Assembly: GCA_964476445.1 (NCBI GenBank) | Contig: CAYZAK010000014.1 | Span: 1-35,924 of the forward strand | DNA from: CAYZAK01 sp964476445 | GTDB lineage: Bacteria; CG03; SLGR01; JAGXOG01 | DNA: 35,924 nucleotides | Direction of reading: 5' to 3' | Shown: positions 8,336 through 17,357 of the stretch, one piece after another | Position numbering within the stretch: the first letter of the stretch is position 1 | Layout of the letters: each line of letters begins with the position of its first letter | Made by a program: the position numbers and the translations under genes | The notes under the pieces: generated by a model | Seen by the model: the letters and a program-made list of their open reading frames with translations, nothing else | Databases searched by the model: none | What the model was told of the DNA's origin: nothing

Positions 8336-9016
8336 GTGGGGCATAAGTCAAAATTTGTAGAACTCATTGAAAAACTGGAAATAAATTTTAAAGATAAATC
8401 CTTATTGGATAAAGCTTTATTGCATAGTTCTTATGCCGCTCAGCACGGGCTGGACAATGATAATGAAAGACTGGAATTTTTAGGTGACAGCATATTAAAT
8501 GCTTGTGTCAGTGCGATTCTGTTTGAGAAATTTCCGGATAAAGACGAAGGGGAGCTAACCCAGTTAAGGGCCAGAATAGTTTCTCGAAAATCATTAGAAC
8601 AATGGGGTAAAGAACTTGACCTTGACAGATACGTTTTTCTAGGTAAAAGAATGTCGGGTCATGTACAGGACAGAAAAACTCATATAGTAGGAGATGCTTT
8701 AGAAGCAATAATTGGGGCTATTTATCTTGATGGAGGGTTTAAAAGAGCTTATAATTTTGTAACAAGCTATATAAAAGATAAAGATTTCAATAAAATAATG
8801 GATTTTAAATCCCGGCTACAGGAGATTTCGGTTAAGAAATTGGAGGTTATTCCTGAGTATGAAACTATCAATGTAGAAGGCCCTCCGCACAGCAGGCGGT
8901 TTAAAGTAAAAGTTGAGGTCAATGGTGAGTATTTCGGAGCGGGCCGGGGACGGACCAAAAAAGAAGCCCAGCAGGATGCAGCTCAAGAGGCTTATGGCAA
9001 ACTAAAAGAATTATAA
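8336..9016 (+). CDS. rnc: Ribonuclease III
   Basis: Cleaves double-stranded RNA in rRNA and mRNA processing. The 226 residues have the signature NERLEFLGDS (43-52) with Glu47 and Asp51, the second metal-binding helix GDALEAIIGAIYLDGG near 115-130, and a C-terminal double-stranded-RNA-binding domain (about 157-224). The start is GTG 8336; a stop immediately upstream excludes a longer form, and the AAAGG before it is poorly spaced, so translation may be coupled to fabF. The fabF-rnc or acpP-rnc order is common in Firmicutes. Confidence 0.96.
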   Translation: MGHKSKFVELIEKLEINFKDKSLLDKALLHSSYAAQHGLDNDNERLEFLGDSILNACVSAILFEKFPDKDEGELTQLRARIVSRKSLEQWGKELDLDRYVFLGKRMSGHVQDRKTHIVGDALEAIIGAIYLDGGFKRAYNFVTSYIKDKDFNKIMDFKSRLQEISVKKLEVIPEYETINVEGPPHSRRFKVKVEVNGEYFGAGRGRTKKEAQQDAAQEAYGKLKEL

Positions 9017-9053
9017 ATACAGATTTATACGGAGAGAGTAAAGGAGAATAAAT

Positions 9054-10214
9054 ATGAATGATTACAATTTCACAGAAGAGCAACTTATGATACGTGATCT
9101 GGCCAGACAGATTGCTCAGGAAAAAGTTAAACCAGTTAGAGCAAAACTGGATGAGGAAGGAGAGTTTTCCCAGGAGATTATGAAAACCCTGGCCGACAGT
9201 GATCTGTTTGCTATTTTTATTCCTGAAGAGTACGGAGGTTTAGGTGGCGGGGCATTGGAGTTATGCATAGTTACCGAGGAGCTTTCCAAAGTGTGTGCAG
9301 GCGTGGCGGTGAGCTATGCTGCTTCGGCTTTAGGGGCTTATCCAATAATGCTTTATGGTTCAAAAGAACAAAAGAAAAAGTTTTTACCTCCAATAGCCAG
9401 TGGAGAGAAACTTGCCGCATTCGGTCTGACCGAGCCCAATGCCGGCAGTGATGCCAGTGGCATTGAGACAACGGCCAAAAAAGATGGAAAAGATTATATT
9501 TTAAACGGGAACAAGGTCTTTATTACTAATGGAGGCGTTGCCGATATATATACTGTAGTTGTTATGACTGATAAGTCCCGGGGTCCGCGGGGTGCTTCGG
9601 CAATAGTTGTGGAAAAAGGTACAGAAGGTTTTGATTTTGGTAAAGAAGAGGATAAGATGGGAATCAGGGCTTCGGCAACCCGGGAACTTATATTTTCCGA
9701 TTGCCGGGTTCCGACTGAAAACCTTCTTAAAAGAGAAGGACTGGGGTTTATTGTGACCATGAAAACTTTTGATAAATCCCGGCCGGGCATAGGGGCCCAG
9801 GCAGTTGGTATCGCTCAGGGGGCCATAGATGAAGCTGTTGATTATGCTACCGGGCGGATCCAGTTTGGAAAACCCATATCCTCTTTCCAGGCTATACAGC
9901 ATAAGATAGCGGAACTGTCAACCCGGACGGAGGCCGCCCGTAATCTGGTATATCAGGCCGCCCGGATGGTGGATAGCGATAGGAATGATGTTTCTAAAAT
10001 AAGTGCTATGAGTAAGCTTTTTGCTTCTGATGTGGCCATGGACGTTACCACCGAAGCGGTTCAGATTTTAGGAGGATACGGCTATATGAAAGAGTATCCT
10101 ATGGAAAAATACATGCGGGACGCAAAGATTACTCAAATATATGAAGGTACAAATGAGATACAAAAGGGTATAATAGGGCAGGAAGTTATAAAGGAAAGTA
10201 AATCAAGGAACTAA
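9054..10214 (+). CDS. Acyl-CoA dehydrogenase (Bcd/CarC-like)
   Basis: Flavoprotein that interconverts acyl-CoA and enoyl-CoA with electrons passed through EtfAB. The 386 residues include the FAD/substrate motif GLTEPNAGSDASG, the FITNG motif, and the catalytic base Glu364 in YEGTNEIQ, in the position used by short-chain and butyryl-CoA dehydrogenases. The ribosome site AAGGAG is 7 nt from the ATG. The gene is followed at 3 bp by etfB and then a ferredoxin-fused etfA, the order of bifurcating systems such as caffeyl-CoA reductase CarCDE. Direction in vivo (oxidation or reduction) and substrate are not visible. Confidence 0.92.
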   Translation: MNDYNFTEEQLMIRDLARQIAQEKVKPVRAKLDEEGEFSQEIMKTLADSDLFAIFIPEEYGGLGGGALELCIVTEELSKVCAGVAVSYAASALGAYPIMLYGSKEQKKKFLPPIASGEKLAAFGLTEPNAGSDASGIETTAKKDGKDYILNGNKVFITNGGVADIYTVVVMTDKSRGPRGASAIVVEKGTEGFDFGKEEDKMGIRASATRELIFSDCRVPTENLLKREGLGFIVTMKTFDKSRPGIGAQAVGIAQGAIDEAVDYATGRIQFGKPISSFQAIQHKIAELSTRTEAARNLVYQAARMVDSDRNDVSKISAMSKLFASDVAMDVTTEAVQILGGYGYMKEYPMEKYMRDAKITQIYEGTNEIQKGIIGQEVIKESKSRN

Positions 10215-10217
10215 AAG

Positions 10218-11003
10218 ATGAAAATAGTTGTATGTGTAAAACAAGTTCCCGATACCACAGATGTAAAAATTAATCCGGAGACAAACACCCTTATCAGGGA
10301 AGGGGTGGAGTCTATAATTAATCCTTTTGATATGTATGCCATAGAAGAGGCTCTCCGCATTAAAGAAAAATTGAACGGAGAAGTTATAGCTCTTTCCATG
10401 GGGCCTCCTCAGGCCGAGGATGCTCTGAAAGAAGCCATAGCCTTAGGCTGCGACGACGGAATTCTTCTTACGGACAGAAATTTTGCCGGAGCGGATACTT
10501 GGGCAACTTCCTATACTCTGGCCCGGGGAATAAAAACTATTGGCGATGTCGATCTTGTCATTTGTGGCAAACAGGCTATAGACGGAGATACCGCTCAGGT
10601 AGGGCCGGGTGTGGCCGAGATGCTGAATTTACCGTGTGTCACTTATGTTGGAAATGTAGATAAAATAGATGAAGAGAATATACAGGTTCGCCGGATGATG
10701 GAAGAAGGTCATGATGTGGTAGAGGCTTCTCTTCCTTGTTTGTTGACTGTGGTAAAAGAAATAAACGAACCCCGCATGCCTTCTTTGAGGGGGAAGATGA
10801 AAGCCAAAAAAGCCCGGATTGAAAAGTTAAATGCCGCTGACATTGCCTGTGAACTGGATAATATAGGTCAAATGGGATCGCCCACGGTAGTTGAAAAGAT
10901 ATTTGCTCCGCCCAAAAAAGAGAAAGGGGAGATTTTAAAAGGGGAACCGGATGTTACAGCAAAAAAATTGGTTAATGAATTAAGTAATAAAGGAATTATA
11001 TAA
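10218..11003 (+). CDS. etfB: Electron transfer flavoprotein beta subunit
   Basis: Half of the EtfAB heterodimer that shuttles, and possibly bifurcates, electrons between NADH, ferredoxin and the dehydrogenase. The 261 residues start KIVVCVKQVPDTT and contain TDRNFAGADTWATS and KQAIDGDTAQVGP, closely resembling the EtfB of clostridial butyryl-CoA dehydrogenase complexes as I remember them. AAGGA lies before the ATG, and the stop shares one base with the etfA start (TAATG). Confidence 0.93.
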   Translation: MKIVVCVKQVPDTTDVKINPETNTLIREGVESIINPFDMYAIEEALRIKEKLNGEVIALSMGPPQAEDALKEAIALGCDDGILLTDRNFAGADTWATSYTLARGIKTIGDVDLVICGKQAIDGDTAQVGPGVAEMLNLPCVTYVGNVDKIDEENIQVRRMMEEGHDVVEASLPCLLTVVKEINEPRMPSLRGKMKAKKARIEKLNAADIACELDNIGQMGSPTVVEKIFAPPKKEKGEILKGEPDVTAKKLVNELSNKGII

Positions 11004-12226
11004 TGTCCATAAAAGTAAATCCTGAACTATGTTCTGGGTGCGGAGTGTGTGTGGACTCCTGTCCGTTTAATGTAATAGAGATAATTGACCGGCAGGAAGC
11101 TAATAAAAAACATTCAAAATATGAAAGGATAGCCGTAATAAAAGATGGCTGTAATCTTTGCGGGGCGTGTGAGGATATTTGTCCTCTGGACGCCATCACA
11201 ATAACCAAAGTAAAGAAAAAAGTTAAAGTAAATATAAAAGATTACAGCAATATATGGGTGTTTGCCGAGCAAAAAAGAGGCAAAGTGCAGGAAGTTGCTC
11301 TTGAACTTCTGGGCAAGGGCCGCCAACTGGCCGATGACCGGGGCTGTGAACTCTGTGCTGTACTTTTAGGAAATAATGTAAAAAAGGAAGCACAAAAATT
11401 AATAGAACACGGTGCCGATAAAGTTTATCTTGTAGAAGATAAAGCTCTTGAAAATTTTAACGATGAACCATATACTGCGGTATTGAGTTATTTAATAAAA
11501 GAATACAAACCCGAAGCTATATTAATGGGAGCTACAACTATAGGGCGCTCGTTTGCCTCCAGGGTGGCGGCCAGAATAGATACCGGACTTACCGCTGATT
11601 GTACGGGGCTGGCCATAGACCCCGACAGTAAAGTTCTTCTTCAGACCCGTCCGGCGTTCGGTGGGAATATAATGGCTACTATTTTAACCGAGCATCACCG
11701 GCCTCAGATGGCTACGGTCCGTCACAAGGTATTTAAACCGTTAAATCCCGATAAAGATCGTAACGGAGAAGTATTTGAGGTCGATTTTCCCCATAGCTTG
11801 GAGTCCCGGACCAAAATAGTAAAGATAATAAAAGATGAGACCCAAAAGGTAAATTTAACCGATGCCGATATAATAGTATCCGGCGGCAGGGGGCTTGGTA
11901 AATCCGAAAATTTTGATTTAATAAGAGAGCTGGCCGGCGTACTTGGGGGAGCAGTGGGAGCATCCCGTGCGGCCGTGGATGCGGGGTGGATCCCTTATTC
12001 CCATCAGGTGGGTCAGACCGGGAGAACTGTTGCCCCAAAATTATACATTGCGGTTGGAATTTCAGGGGCTATTCAGCATCAGGTAGGGATGAGGTCATCT
12101 GATGTTATTGTAGCTATAAACAAGGATCCTAATGCCCCGATATTCGATATTTCAAACTACGGTATAGTAGGGGATCTTTTTGAAGTGGTACCTCATTTAA
12201 TAGATAGACTTAATCGGGAAAAATAA
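11003..12226 (+). CDS. etfA: EtfA with N-terminal ferredoxin domain
   Basis: The alpha subunit is about 70 residues longer than a standard EtfA because of an N-terminal bacterial ferredoxin domain: Cys10, 13, 16, 20 and Cys50, 53, 56, 60 form two CxxCxxCxxxCP motifs, expected to hold two [4Fe-4S] clusters. The remainder is a normal EtfA with the FAD-binding C-terminal region (GGRGLG, SRAAVDAGW, QVGQTG, SGAIQH). EtfA proteins with this extension are known from electron-bifurcating caffeyl-CoA reductase (CarE) and lactate dehydrogenase (LctC) of acetogens, so ferredoxin-linked chemistry is a fair inference. Last of a tight three-gene set. Confidence 0.94.
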   Translation: MSIKVNPELCSGCGVCVDSCPFNVIEIIDRQEANKKHSKYERIAVIKDGCNLCGACEDICPLDAITITKVKKKVKVNIKDYSNIWVFAEQKRGKVQEVALELLGKGRQLADDRGCELCAVLLGNNVKKEAQKLIEHGADKVYLVEDKALENFNDEPYTAVLSYLIKEYKPEAILMGATTIGRSFASRVAARIDTGLTADCTGLAIDPDSKVLLQTRPAFGGNIMATILTEHHRPQMATVRHKVFKPLNPDKDRNGEVFEVDFPHSLESRTKIVKIIKDETQKVNLTDADIIVSGGRGLGKSENFDLIRELAGVLGGAVGASRAAVDAGWIPYSHQVGQTGRTVAPKLYIAVGISGAIQHQVGMRSSDVIVAINKDPNAPIFDISNYGIVGDLFEVVPHLIDRLNREK

Positions 12227-12290
12227 TAATTTTAAACTGTTAGCAGGGTAATATGTTTTAATGTAGGTAAGTAATTGCAAGAGGTAAATT

Positions 12291-13967
12291 ATGTTTATAA
12301 TGATGAAAAAATCAACAAAAAGAATTCTAGCCGGAATCGGTGTAGTTGTTGTACTGGCTCTTATTATTTGGGGAATAAAATTTCAATTTAGTATTCCCGT
12401 AATTACAGGAGAAACTCTCTTAAAATATGTGCCTGCGCAAACAGTTCAAAAAGAACCGCTTATCGGTGTAATTGGAGTAAATGATCTTTCCGGTAAGTAC
12501 GGGGCATTAAAAAATACCAATTTTTTTAAGGCCTTGGAGCAAAGTAATATATACAAGGAAATGGAACTATTGCAAGAAACTAAAGAGGAAAAACAGGAAC
12601 TGGATATAGACCAGCAAGATCACCGTATAACTTTTGAAACCGTAATGGAGCTGATAGGTAAAAATACTGTAGCTGGAGTTTACCGGAAAGATGATCTTAA
12701 ACCTGACTACATTATTGTAACCAGTTTTCAGGATATAACCGGTATAAGAGAAAAACTTTTTGACAGATTGTCGGATGACGAAGATGTAGTTGAGGTGTAT
12801 CGTACAAGAGGAATTCAGCAGTTTTCTGAGTATGGTTTTTATACTATCTTTGAAGGAAATATTATTGCTGCAAGCACTTTAGATTTAGTAAAGCAATCCA
12901 TGGACCTAAAAGCCGGCGAAGCTAAGATAGGTAATTTTAATACAAAATTTGACTGGGTTGAAGATAAAATGGATAGAAGGGCAGATGGTTTTGTATTCAT
13001 AAATGATAATAATGGCCTTCGTTATTTAGAAAGTATTTACCCCAAAGAGACCGGCCAGGAGGTACTTAGAAATTTCCTGGGAACTAATACCTATAAAGAG
13101 TATAATTTTGATAAGGGGTTGGAAATTAAGTCCTACAGCTACAGGAAAGAAAAAAATGAACCTAAAAAAAGCCGGGAATCCAATACTATAGATTTAATTC
13201 CTGAAAATCCTATGTTTGCAGGTTCGATCAATGATTTTAGTATAGAACGTAAATTGGAGGATTTTAAAGATATGGATTTGCCCGGATTATCTGAAAACGT
13301 TGATCTGGAGATGTTCGATGAATATATAGGCAGTGAATTAGGTTATGCACTTCTGGGACCTTCCGAGGAAAGCTTTGCTCAGATGCTTCCTGCCGGAATA
13401 CTGTTAATAGAGTCTAATAAAAACAGTAGTTTAAATCATATTTCAGATTTATTGGAAGATAGCTTAGATATTGAACTTGAAAAGTTTTCTTTTGAGGGAA
13501 TAGAGTATCAGCGGGGGGGGATACCTATTTTTATGGGCCAGGAACTTTCTATATGCGTAGGAGCATTGGAATATAAAGGGAAAAGTATTATTGCTGTAAC
13601 CAGTTCAAAAAATAGCCTAGAAAAAATCATAAAATTAAAAAGAGGGGAAAACAATAGTCTCAAAGACAGTGCAAGCTGGCAGGAGGTAGCCGGGTATTTG
13701 CCCGATCGGTATTACAGTTTCAAATATGCTGATATAAACAGCTTTGTGGAGAAGATCGGTGGAATCGCCGCCCGTTTGATACTACGAGACCCGGATCTGG
13801 CTAATTTTTTAGATTCAGAGCCCTTAACATGGCTCAGTCCTTCAGGGAGTATAACAAATATAGATGAAAAATTTATAACTGTACATTCTTATTTTCCCAT
13901 AAAGGATTTGGATGTTGAAAGCTGGGAAGAAATTTTTGATTCAGCAGAGAGTTTTGTAAATAATTAA
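12291..13967 (+). CDS. Membrane-anchored extracytoplasmic protein, DUF3352-like
   Basis: Function unknown. The 558 residues begin with a basic patch and one hydrophobic helix (about 13-30, LAGIGVVVVLALIIWGIKF), then a long acidic soluble part that would lie outside the membrane. Segments such as YIIVTSFQD...IFEGNIIAAST and the later SIIAVTSSKNSLEKII look like two divergent copies of one fold, as in DUF3352-type proteins; this family call is by resemblance. ATG 12291 has GAGGT at 12281-12285, so I prefer it over the ATGs at 12300 and 12303. A G8 tract lies at 13513-13520. A SpoIID-domain gene follows, hinting at an envelope role. Confidence 0.6.
   Translation: MFIMMKKSTKRILAGIGVVVVLALIIWGIKFQFSIPVITGETLLKYVPAQTVQKEPLIGVIGVNDLSGKYGALKNTNFFKALEQSNIYKEMELLQETKEEKQELDIDQQDHRITFETVMELIGKNTVAGVYRKDDLKPDYIIVTSFQDITGIREKLFDRLSDDEDVVEVYRTRGIQQFSEYGFYTIFEGNIIAASTLDLVKQSMDLKAGEAKIGNFNTKFDWVEDKMDRRADGFVFINDNNGLRYLESIYPKETGQEVLRNFLGTNTYKEYNFDKGLEIKSYSYRKEKNEPKKSRESNTIDLIPENPMFAGSINDFSIERKLEDFKDMDLPGLSENVDLEMFDEYIGSELGYALLGPSEESFAQMLPAGILLIESNKNSSLNHISDLLEDSLDIELEKFSFEGIEYQRGGIPIFMGQELSICVGALEYKGKSIIAVTSSKNSLEKIIKLKRGENNSLKDSASWQEVAGYLPDRYYSFKYADINSFVEKIGGIAARLILRDPDLANFLDSEPLTWLSPSGSITNIDEKFITVHSYFPIKDLDVESWEEIFDSAESFVNN
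13513..13520 (+). repeat. G8 homopolymer tract in the DUF3352-like gene
   Basis: Eight consecutive G encode Arg-Gly-Gly. A one-base change would truncate or extend the protein; the present length keeps the frame open for the rest of the gene. Confidence 0.9.
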
Positions 13968-13985
13968 TTTTCCCAGTAATGTTTG

Positions 13986-15149
13986 ATGAAAATATCCCGC
14001 AGCCTGCAACTTAGATTTTATTTATTAATTGCAATAAGCTTTTTAGCTATTGCACCTGTATCGTTGCATTCCTTTTCCAGAGTTCCCGAAACCATAGTAA
14101 AAGTGGGGTTTTTAACCGAAGTAGATAGAATACAGGTTAAAAATTATGTTAAAATTAAAGCTGTTGATATCTCAACCGGTGAAAAAAAATTTTTAAGTCC
14201 AGGTAAAAATTACGTTTTCCAAAAAGGTCGGGAAGGTCTAAAGTTTGGCGAATTTCAGTTGGGAAATTTAGTACGCTTAATTCCAGTTCAAGATACAGAG
14301 TTTATAAGAATTAACGGGCGCCGTTACCGGGATAATATCATTATTCAACAGAATGACGACGGAACTTTAACGGCTATAAATGAATTAGGTGTGGATGGCT
14401 ATCTTTTTGGAGTTTTACCTGTTGAGGTTTCTCCCAACTGGCCTATAGAATCTTTAAAAGCCCAGGCAGTTGTTTCCAGAACTTTTGTCATGAATAATAT
14501 TGATAAATATGCCCACAAAGGATATGGTCTTTCAGCGGATGTCTTTTCTCAGGTTTTCCGAGGGGGCGAAGTTGAAAATCCCACTACAAACCGGGCGGTC
14601 AAAGAAACTTCCGGGGAAGTGCTGTCCTACAACGCAGACTTAGCCCGGGGATATTTTTTTTCCAGCTGCGGGGGGTATACTGCGGATGTTAAAAATGTAT
14701 GGGGCTCGGGTATACCGTATATGGAGGGGGTGACCTGCGGTTACTGCAAGGACTCTCCCCGTTACCGGTGGAACAAAACGGTGAGTCCGGAAAACTTAAA
14801 AATGAAATTAAATTCCGATGGATACAATATTGGTGAAATTGAAGATATTAAATTCTTATCCCGGACTTCTTCCGGACGGATAGATGAAATGCTAATAATT
14901 CATTCCCTGGGCCGTACAGCATTAACCGGTCATTCTTTTCGTATGGTGATCGGGCCGGATATAATAAAAAGTACTCTGATGAGTTTAGATCGGGATAAAC
15001 CGGAATTTAGTTTTTACGGAAGGGGTTGGGGTCATGGGGTGGGCATGTGTCAGTGGGGTGCAAAAGGTATGGCTGAGAAAGGTTATAATTACAGAAAAAT
15101 TCTCAAGTTTTATTTTCCCGAAATCCGGGTAGAAAAATTAACCTATTAA
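13986..15149 (+). CDS. SpoIID/LytB-domain cell wall protein
   Basis: Secreted peptidoglycan-active protein. The first 25 or so residues form a signal peptide (basic MKISRSLQLR, then a hydrophobic run). The SpoIID domain covers most of the rest: VDGYLFGVLPVEVSPNWP holds Glu147, aligned with the catalytic Glu of SpoIID lytic transglycosylases, followed by LKAQAVVSRTF, SSCGGYT, and the terminal GRGWGHGVGMCQWGAKGMA block. SpoIID itself acts in endospore engulfment, but the same domain occurs in LytB-like amidase enhancers and in non-spore-formers, so sporulation cannot be inferred. ATG 13986 is chosen over TTG 13983; neither has a clear ribosome site. Confidence 0.85.
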   Translation: MKISRSLQLRFYLLIAISFLAIAPVSLHSFSRVPETIVKVGFLTEVDRIQVKNYVKIKAVDISTGEKKFLSPGKNYVFQKGREGLKFGEFQLGNLVRLIPVQDTEFIRINGRRYRDNIIIQQNDDGTLTAINELGVDGYLFGVLPVEVSPNWPIESLKAQAVVSRTFVMNNIDKYAHKGYGLSADVFSQVFRGGEVENPTTNRAVKETSGEVLSYNADLARGYFFSSCGGYTADVKNVWGSGIPYMEGVTCGYCKDSPRYRWNKTVSPENLKMKLNSDGYNIGEIEDIKFLSRTSSGRIDEMLIIHSLGRTALTGHSFRMVIGPDIIKSTLMSLDRDKPEFSFYGRGWGHGVGMCQWGAKGMAEKGYNYRKILKFYFPEIRVEKLTY

Positions 15150-15186
15150 CTGTTTTTTAAGGTTTAGAAAATGGATTTAAAATTTT

Positions 15187-16221
15187 ATGGCTAAATTAAA
15201 TTATAAACTTCCTCCAGATAAAATAGCGCTTTATCCTTCAACTCCTCCTCATTCATGTAAATTAATGGTTATAAAGCTTCCTTCCGGACAGGTTGAACAT
15301 CGAAACTTTTATAATCTGGGTGATTATGTGAAATCCGGCGATGTCTTTGCGGTAAATAACAGTAAGGTATTAAAAGCCCGCCTGTACGGCCGGAAATCTA
15401 CCGGTGGTAAAACAGAATTTTTATTATTAAAAATAATAAAAGTAAAAAATAACGGTAATAAAATCTGGAAGGCGTTCGGTAAACCGGCCTCCCGTTTAAG
15501 AGGGGGGATGGAAATCAGTGTAGAAGGGTCTGAGAAAAAGAATACGGTAGTTAAAATATTAGAAAAAAAAGAGCAAGGTTTGTTTTTAATTGAGACCCCG
15601 GATAATATATTGAATTATGGACATGTACCTTTACCACCTTATATAATAGCCAAAAGAGATTTAACTTCAGCTGATTCCAGCTTTTATCAGACAGTATTTG
15701 CCAGAGTATCGGGTTCTGTGGCTGCCCCCACTTCTTCTTTGCATTTTACAGATAATTTGGTAAAAAAACTGAACAGTAAGGGGACTAAATTTACTTCTCT
15801 TACTCTGCACATAGGACCGGGTACTTTCCGCCCGGTAAAAGAAAAACCGGGTCCGGAAAACATAAAGATAACTGAACCGGCGGCCAAAAGTTTAAACAAT
15901 GCCGAAAGAGTAATTACCTGCGGTACAACAATGATGAGAACTTTAGAAAGTGTACATGCTAACGGGGAATTTAGACCCTTTGAAGGAAAAACGGACCTGT
16001 ATATAAAACCGGGGTATAAATTTAAAACCCGAAAATTTTTTCTAACAAATTTTCATTTGCCGGGTACACCTCTTTTAAAAATGGTTGCCGCTTATATAGA
16101 CAATTACCGGTCAGGTGAAGGTGAAAAGCTGGTTTTGGATTTATATAATCGGGCGTTGAAAAAGGATTATCGGTTTTTATCTTACGGTGACGCTATGCTT
16201 TTTGTAGATGAGGAATTATAA
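15187..16221 (+). CDS. queA: tRNA preQ1-34 ribosyltransferase-isomerase QueA
   Basis: Transfers and rearranges the ribosyl group of S-adenosylmethionine onto preQ1 at tRNA position 34, giving epoxyqueuosine. The 344 residues show NYKLPPDKIALYP at the N-terminus, VFAVNNSKVLKARLYG, GHVPLPPYI, the GSVAAPT-x2-LHF motif, LHIGPGTFRPV and FHLPGTPLLKM. Length is typical. An in-frame stop at 15178-15180 fixes ATG 15187 as the earliest start; the only ribosome-like sequence (AAGG, near 15160) is far away. It sits 5 bp before tgt, its pathway partner. Confidence 0.96.
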   Translation: MAKLNYKLPPDKIALYPSTPPHSCKLMVIKLPSGQVEHRNFYNLGDYVKSGDVFAVNNSKVLKARLYGRKSTGGKTEFLLLKIIKVKNNGNKIWKAFGKPASRLRGGMEISVEGSEKKNTVVKILEKKEQGLFLIETPDNILNYGHVPLPPYIIAKRDLTSADSSFYQTVFARVSGSVAAPTSSLHFTDNLVKKLNSKGTKFTSLTLHIGPGTFRPVKEKPGPENIKITEPAAKSLNNAERVITCGTTMMRTLESVHANGEFRPFEGKTDLYIKPGYKFKTRKFFLTNFHLPGTPLLKMVAAYIDNYRSGEGEKLVLDLYNRALKKDYRFLSYGDAMLFVDEEL

Positions 16222-16226
16222 CCGGA

Positions 16227-17357
16227 ATGTTTGGATTTAATATCAATACAAAGTCTAAAAAAAACCGGGCCCGCACCGGAACAGTAAAAACTCCCCACGG
16301 AAATTTTAGTACACCTGCTTTTATGGTTGTGGGAACCCAGGGCACCGTAAAAGCGCTTACTCCAGATATGGTAAAAGATGCGGGCAGTGAAATATTACTG
16401 TCCAATAATTTTTATCTTAATTTACGTCCTGGATTGGATATAATAAACGGAGCCGGCGGGTTACACAAATTTATGGGCTGGGACGGGCCTATTCTCACCG
16501 ATTCGGGCGGTTATCAGGTGTTTAGTCTTGAAGATTTGGTAAAAATTGAACCCGATGGAGTTGAGTTCCGCTCTCCTCTTGACGGTCATAAATTGTTTTT
16601 TTCTCCGGAGGAAGTGGTTAAATCCCAGAGTGTTATAGGGTCGGATATTATGATGATGCTGGATGAATGTGTTTCTTATCCTGTCTCCCGTGCCAAAGCT
16701 GAAAAAGCTATGCGCCGGACTTTAAAGTGGGCGGATTGTTCTAAAAAGAAATTTGAACAGCTGGATAGAAAATCAATAACCACAGGTTTAAAGCAGCAGT
16801 TATTCGGTATAATTCAGGGATCGAGTTATTTAGAACTCAGAAAAGAGTCTGCTCAAAAAACTGTAGATATGAATTTTGATGGTTATGCTGTCGGGGGGGT
16901 TAGTGTGGGGGAGCCCAGGAAAAAAATACTTGAAATTATAGATATTGTATCACGGTATTTACCAGAAGATAAACCTCGCTACGTTATGGGATTGGGGGAT
17001 CCGGTGACTTTACTTAAAGCTGTTGAGAGAGGGATGGATATGTTTGACTGTGTTATACCCACCCGCCACGGCCGGACAGGCTGGCTATATACCGGGGAGG
17101 GAAAAATTGTAATCAGAAACGCTCCTTACAAAAAAGATTTTTCTAAGCCTGATCCGGAGTGTAACTGTTATACATGCAGAAATTTTACCCGGGCTTATCT
17201 TAATCATCTTTATAGAAGCAACGAAATATTGAGTTCTACCTTAAATTCTTTACATAATTTAAATTTTATGGTAAACTTACTATTTAAAATAAAAGAGGCT
17301 ATTAAGCAAGATGACTTGGGGTCTCTTAAACAAGAAATAGAATCTAAATATGAGTAA
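16227..17357 (+). CDS. tgt: Queuine tRNA-guanine transglycosylase
   Basis: Exchanges guanine 34 of GUN-anticodon tRNAs for preQ1. The 376 residues have Asp92 in TDSGGYQVFSL (base-recognition/catalysis), Asp274 in MFDCVIPTR (nucleophile), and a zinc site CNCYTC with a His about 17 residues on. The loop after the nucleophile reads PTRHGRTG where PTRNARNG is common, a conservative variant. Follows queA and precedes yajC-secDF, the widespread queA-tgt-yajC-secD-secF order, here interrupted by one small unknown gene. Confidence 0.96.
   Translation: MFGFNINTKSKKNRARTGTVKTPHGNFSTPAFMVVGTQGTVKALTPDMVKDAGSEILLSNNFYLNLRPGLDIINGAGGLHKFMGWDGPILTDSGGYQVFSLEDLVKIEPDGVEFRSPLDGHKLFFSPEEVVKSQSVIGSDIMMMLDECVSYPVSRAKAEKAMRRTLKWADCSKKKFEQLDRKSITTGLKQQLFGIIQGSSYLELRKESAQKTVDMNFDGYAVGGVSVGEPRKKILEIIDIVSRYLPEDKPRYVMGLGDPVTLLKAVERGMDMFDCVIPTRHGRTGWLYTGEGKIVIRNAPYKKDFSKPDPECNCYTCRNFTRAYLNHLYRSNEILSSTLNSLHNLNFMVNLLFKIKEAIKQDDLGSLKQEIESKYE

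Noticed and set aside
9494..9902. Long minus-strand frames opposite the acyl-CoA dehydrogenase
   Set aside because: They are shadows of a strongly conserved + strand gene and show no recognisable motif or ribosome site.
15171..15194. A seven-codon ORF overlapping the queA start
   Set aside because: AAGG lies 8 nt before its ATG, so a leader peptide is conceivable, but such ORFs arise easily by chance and the queA start needs no frameshift to match its family.
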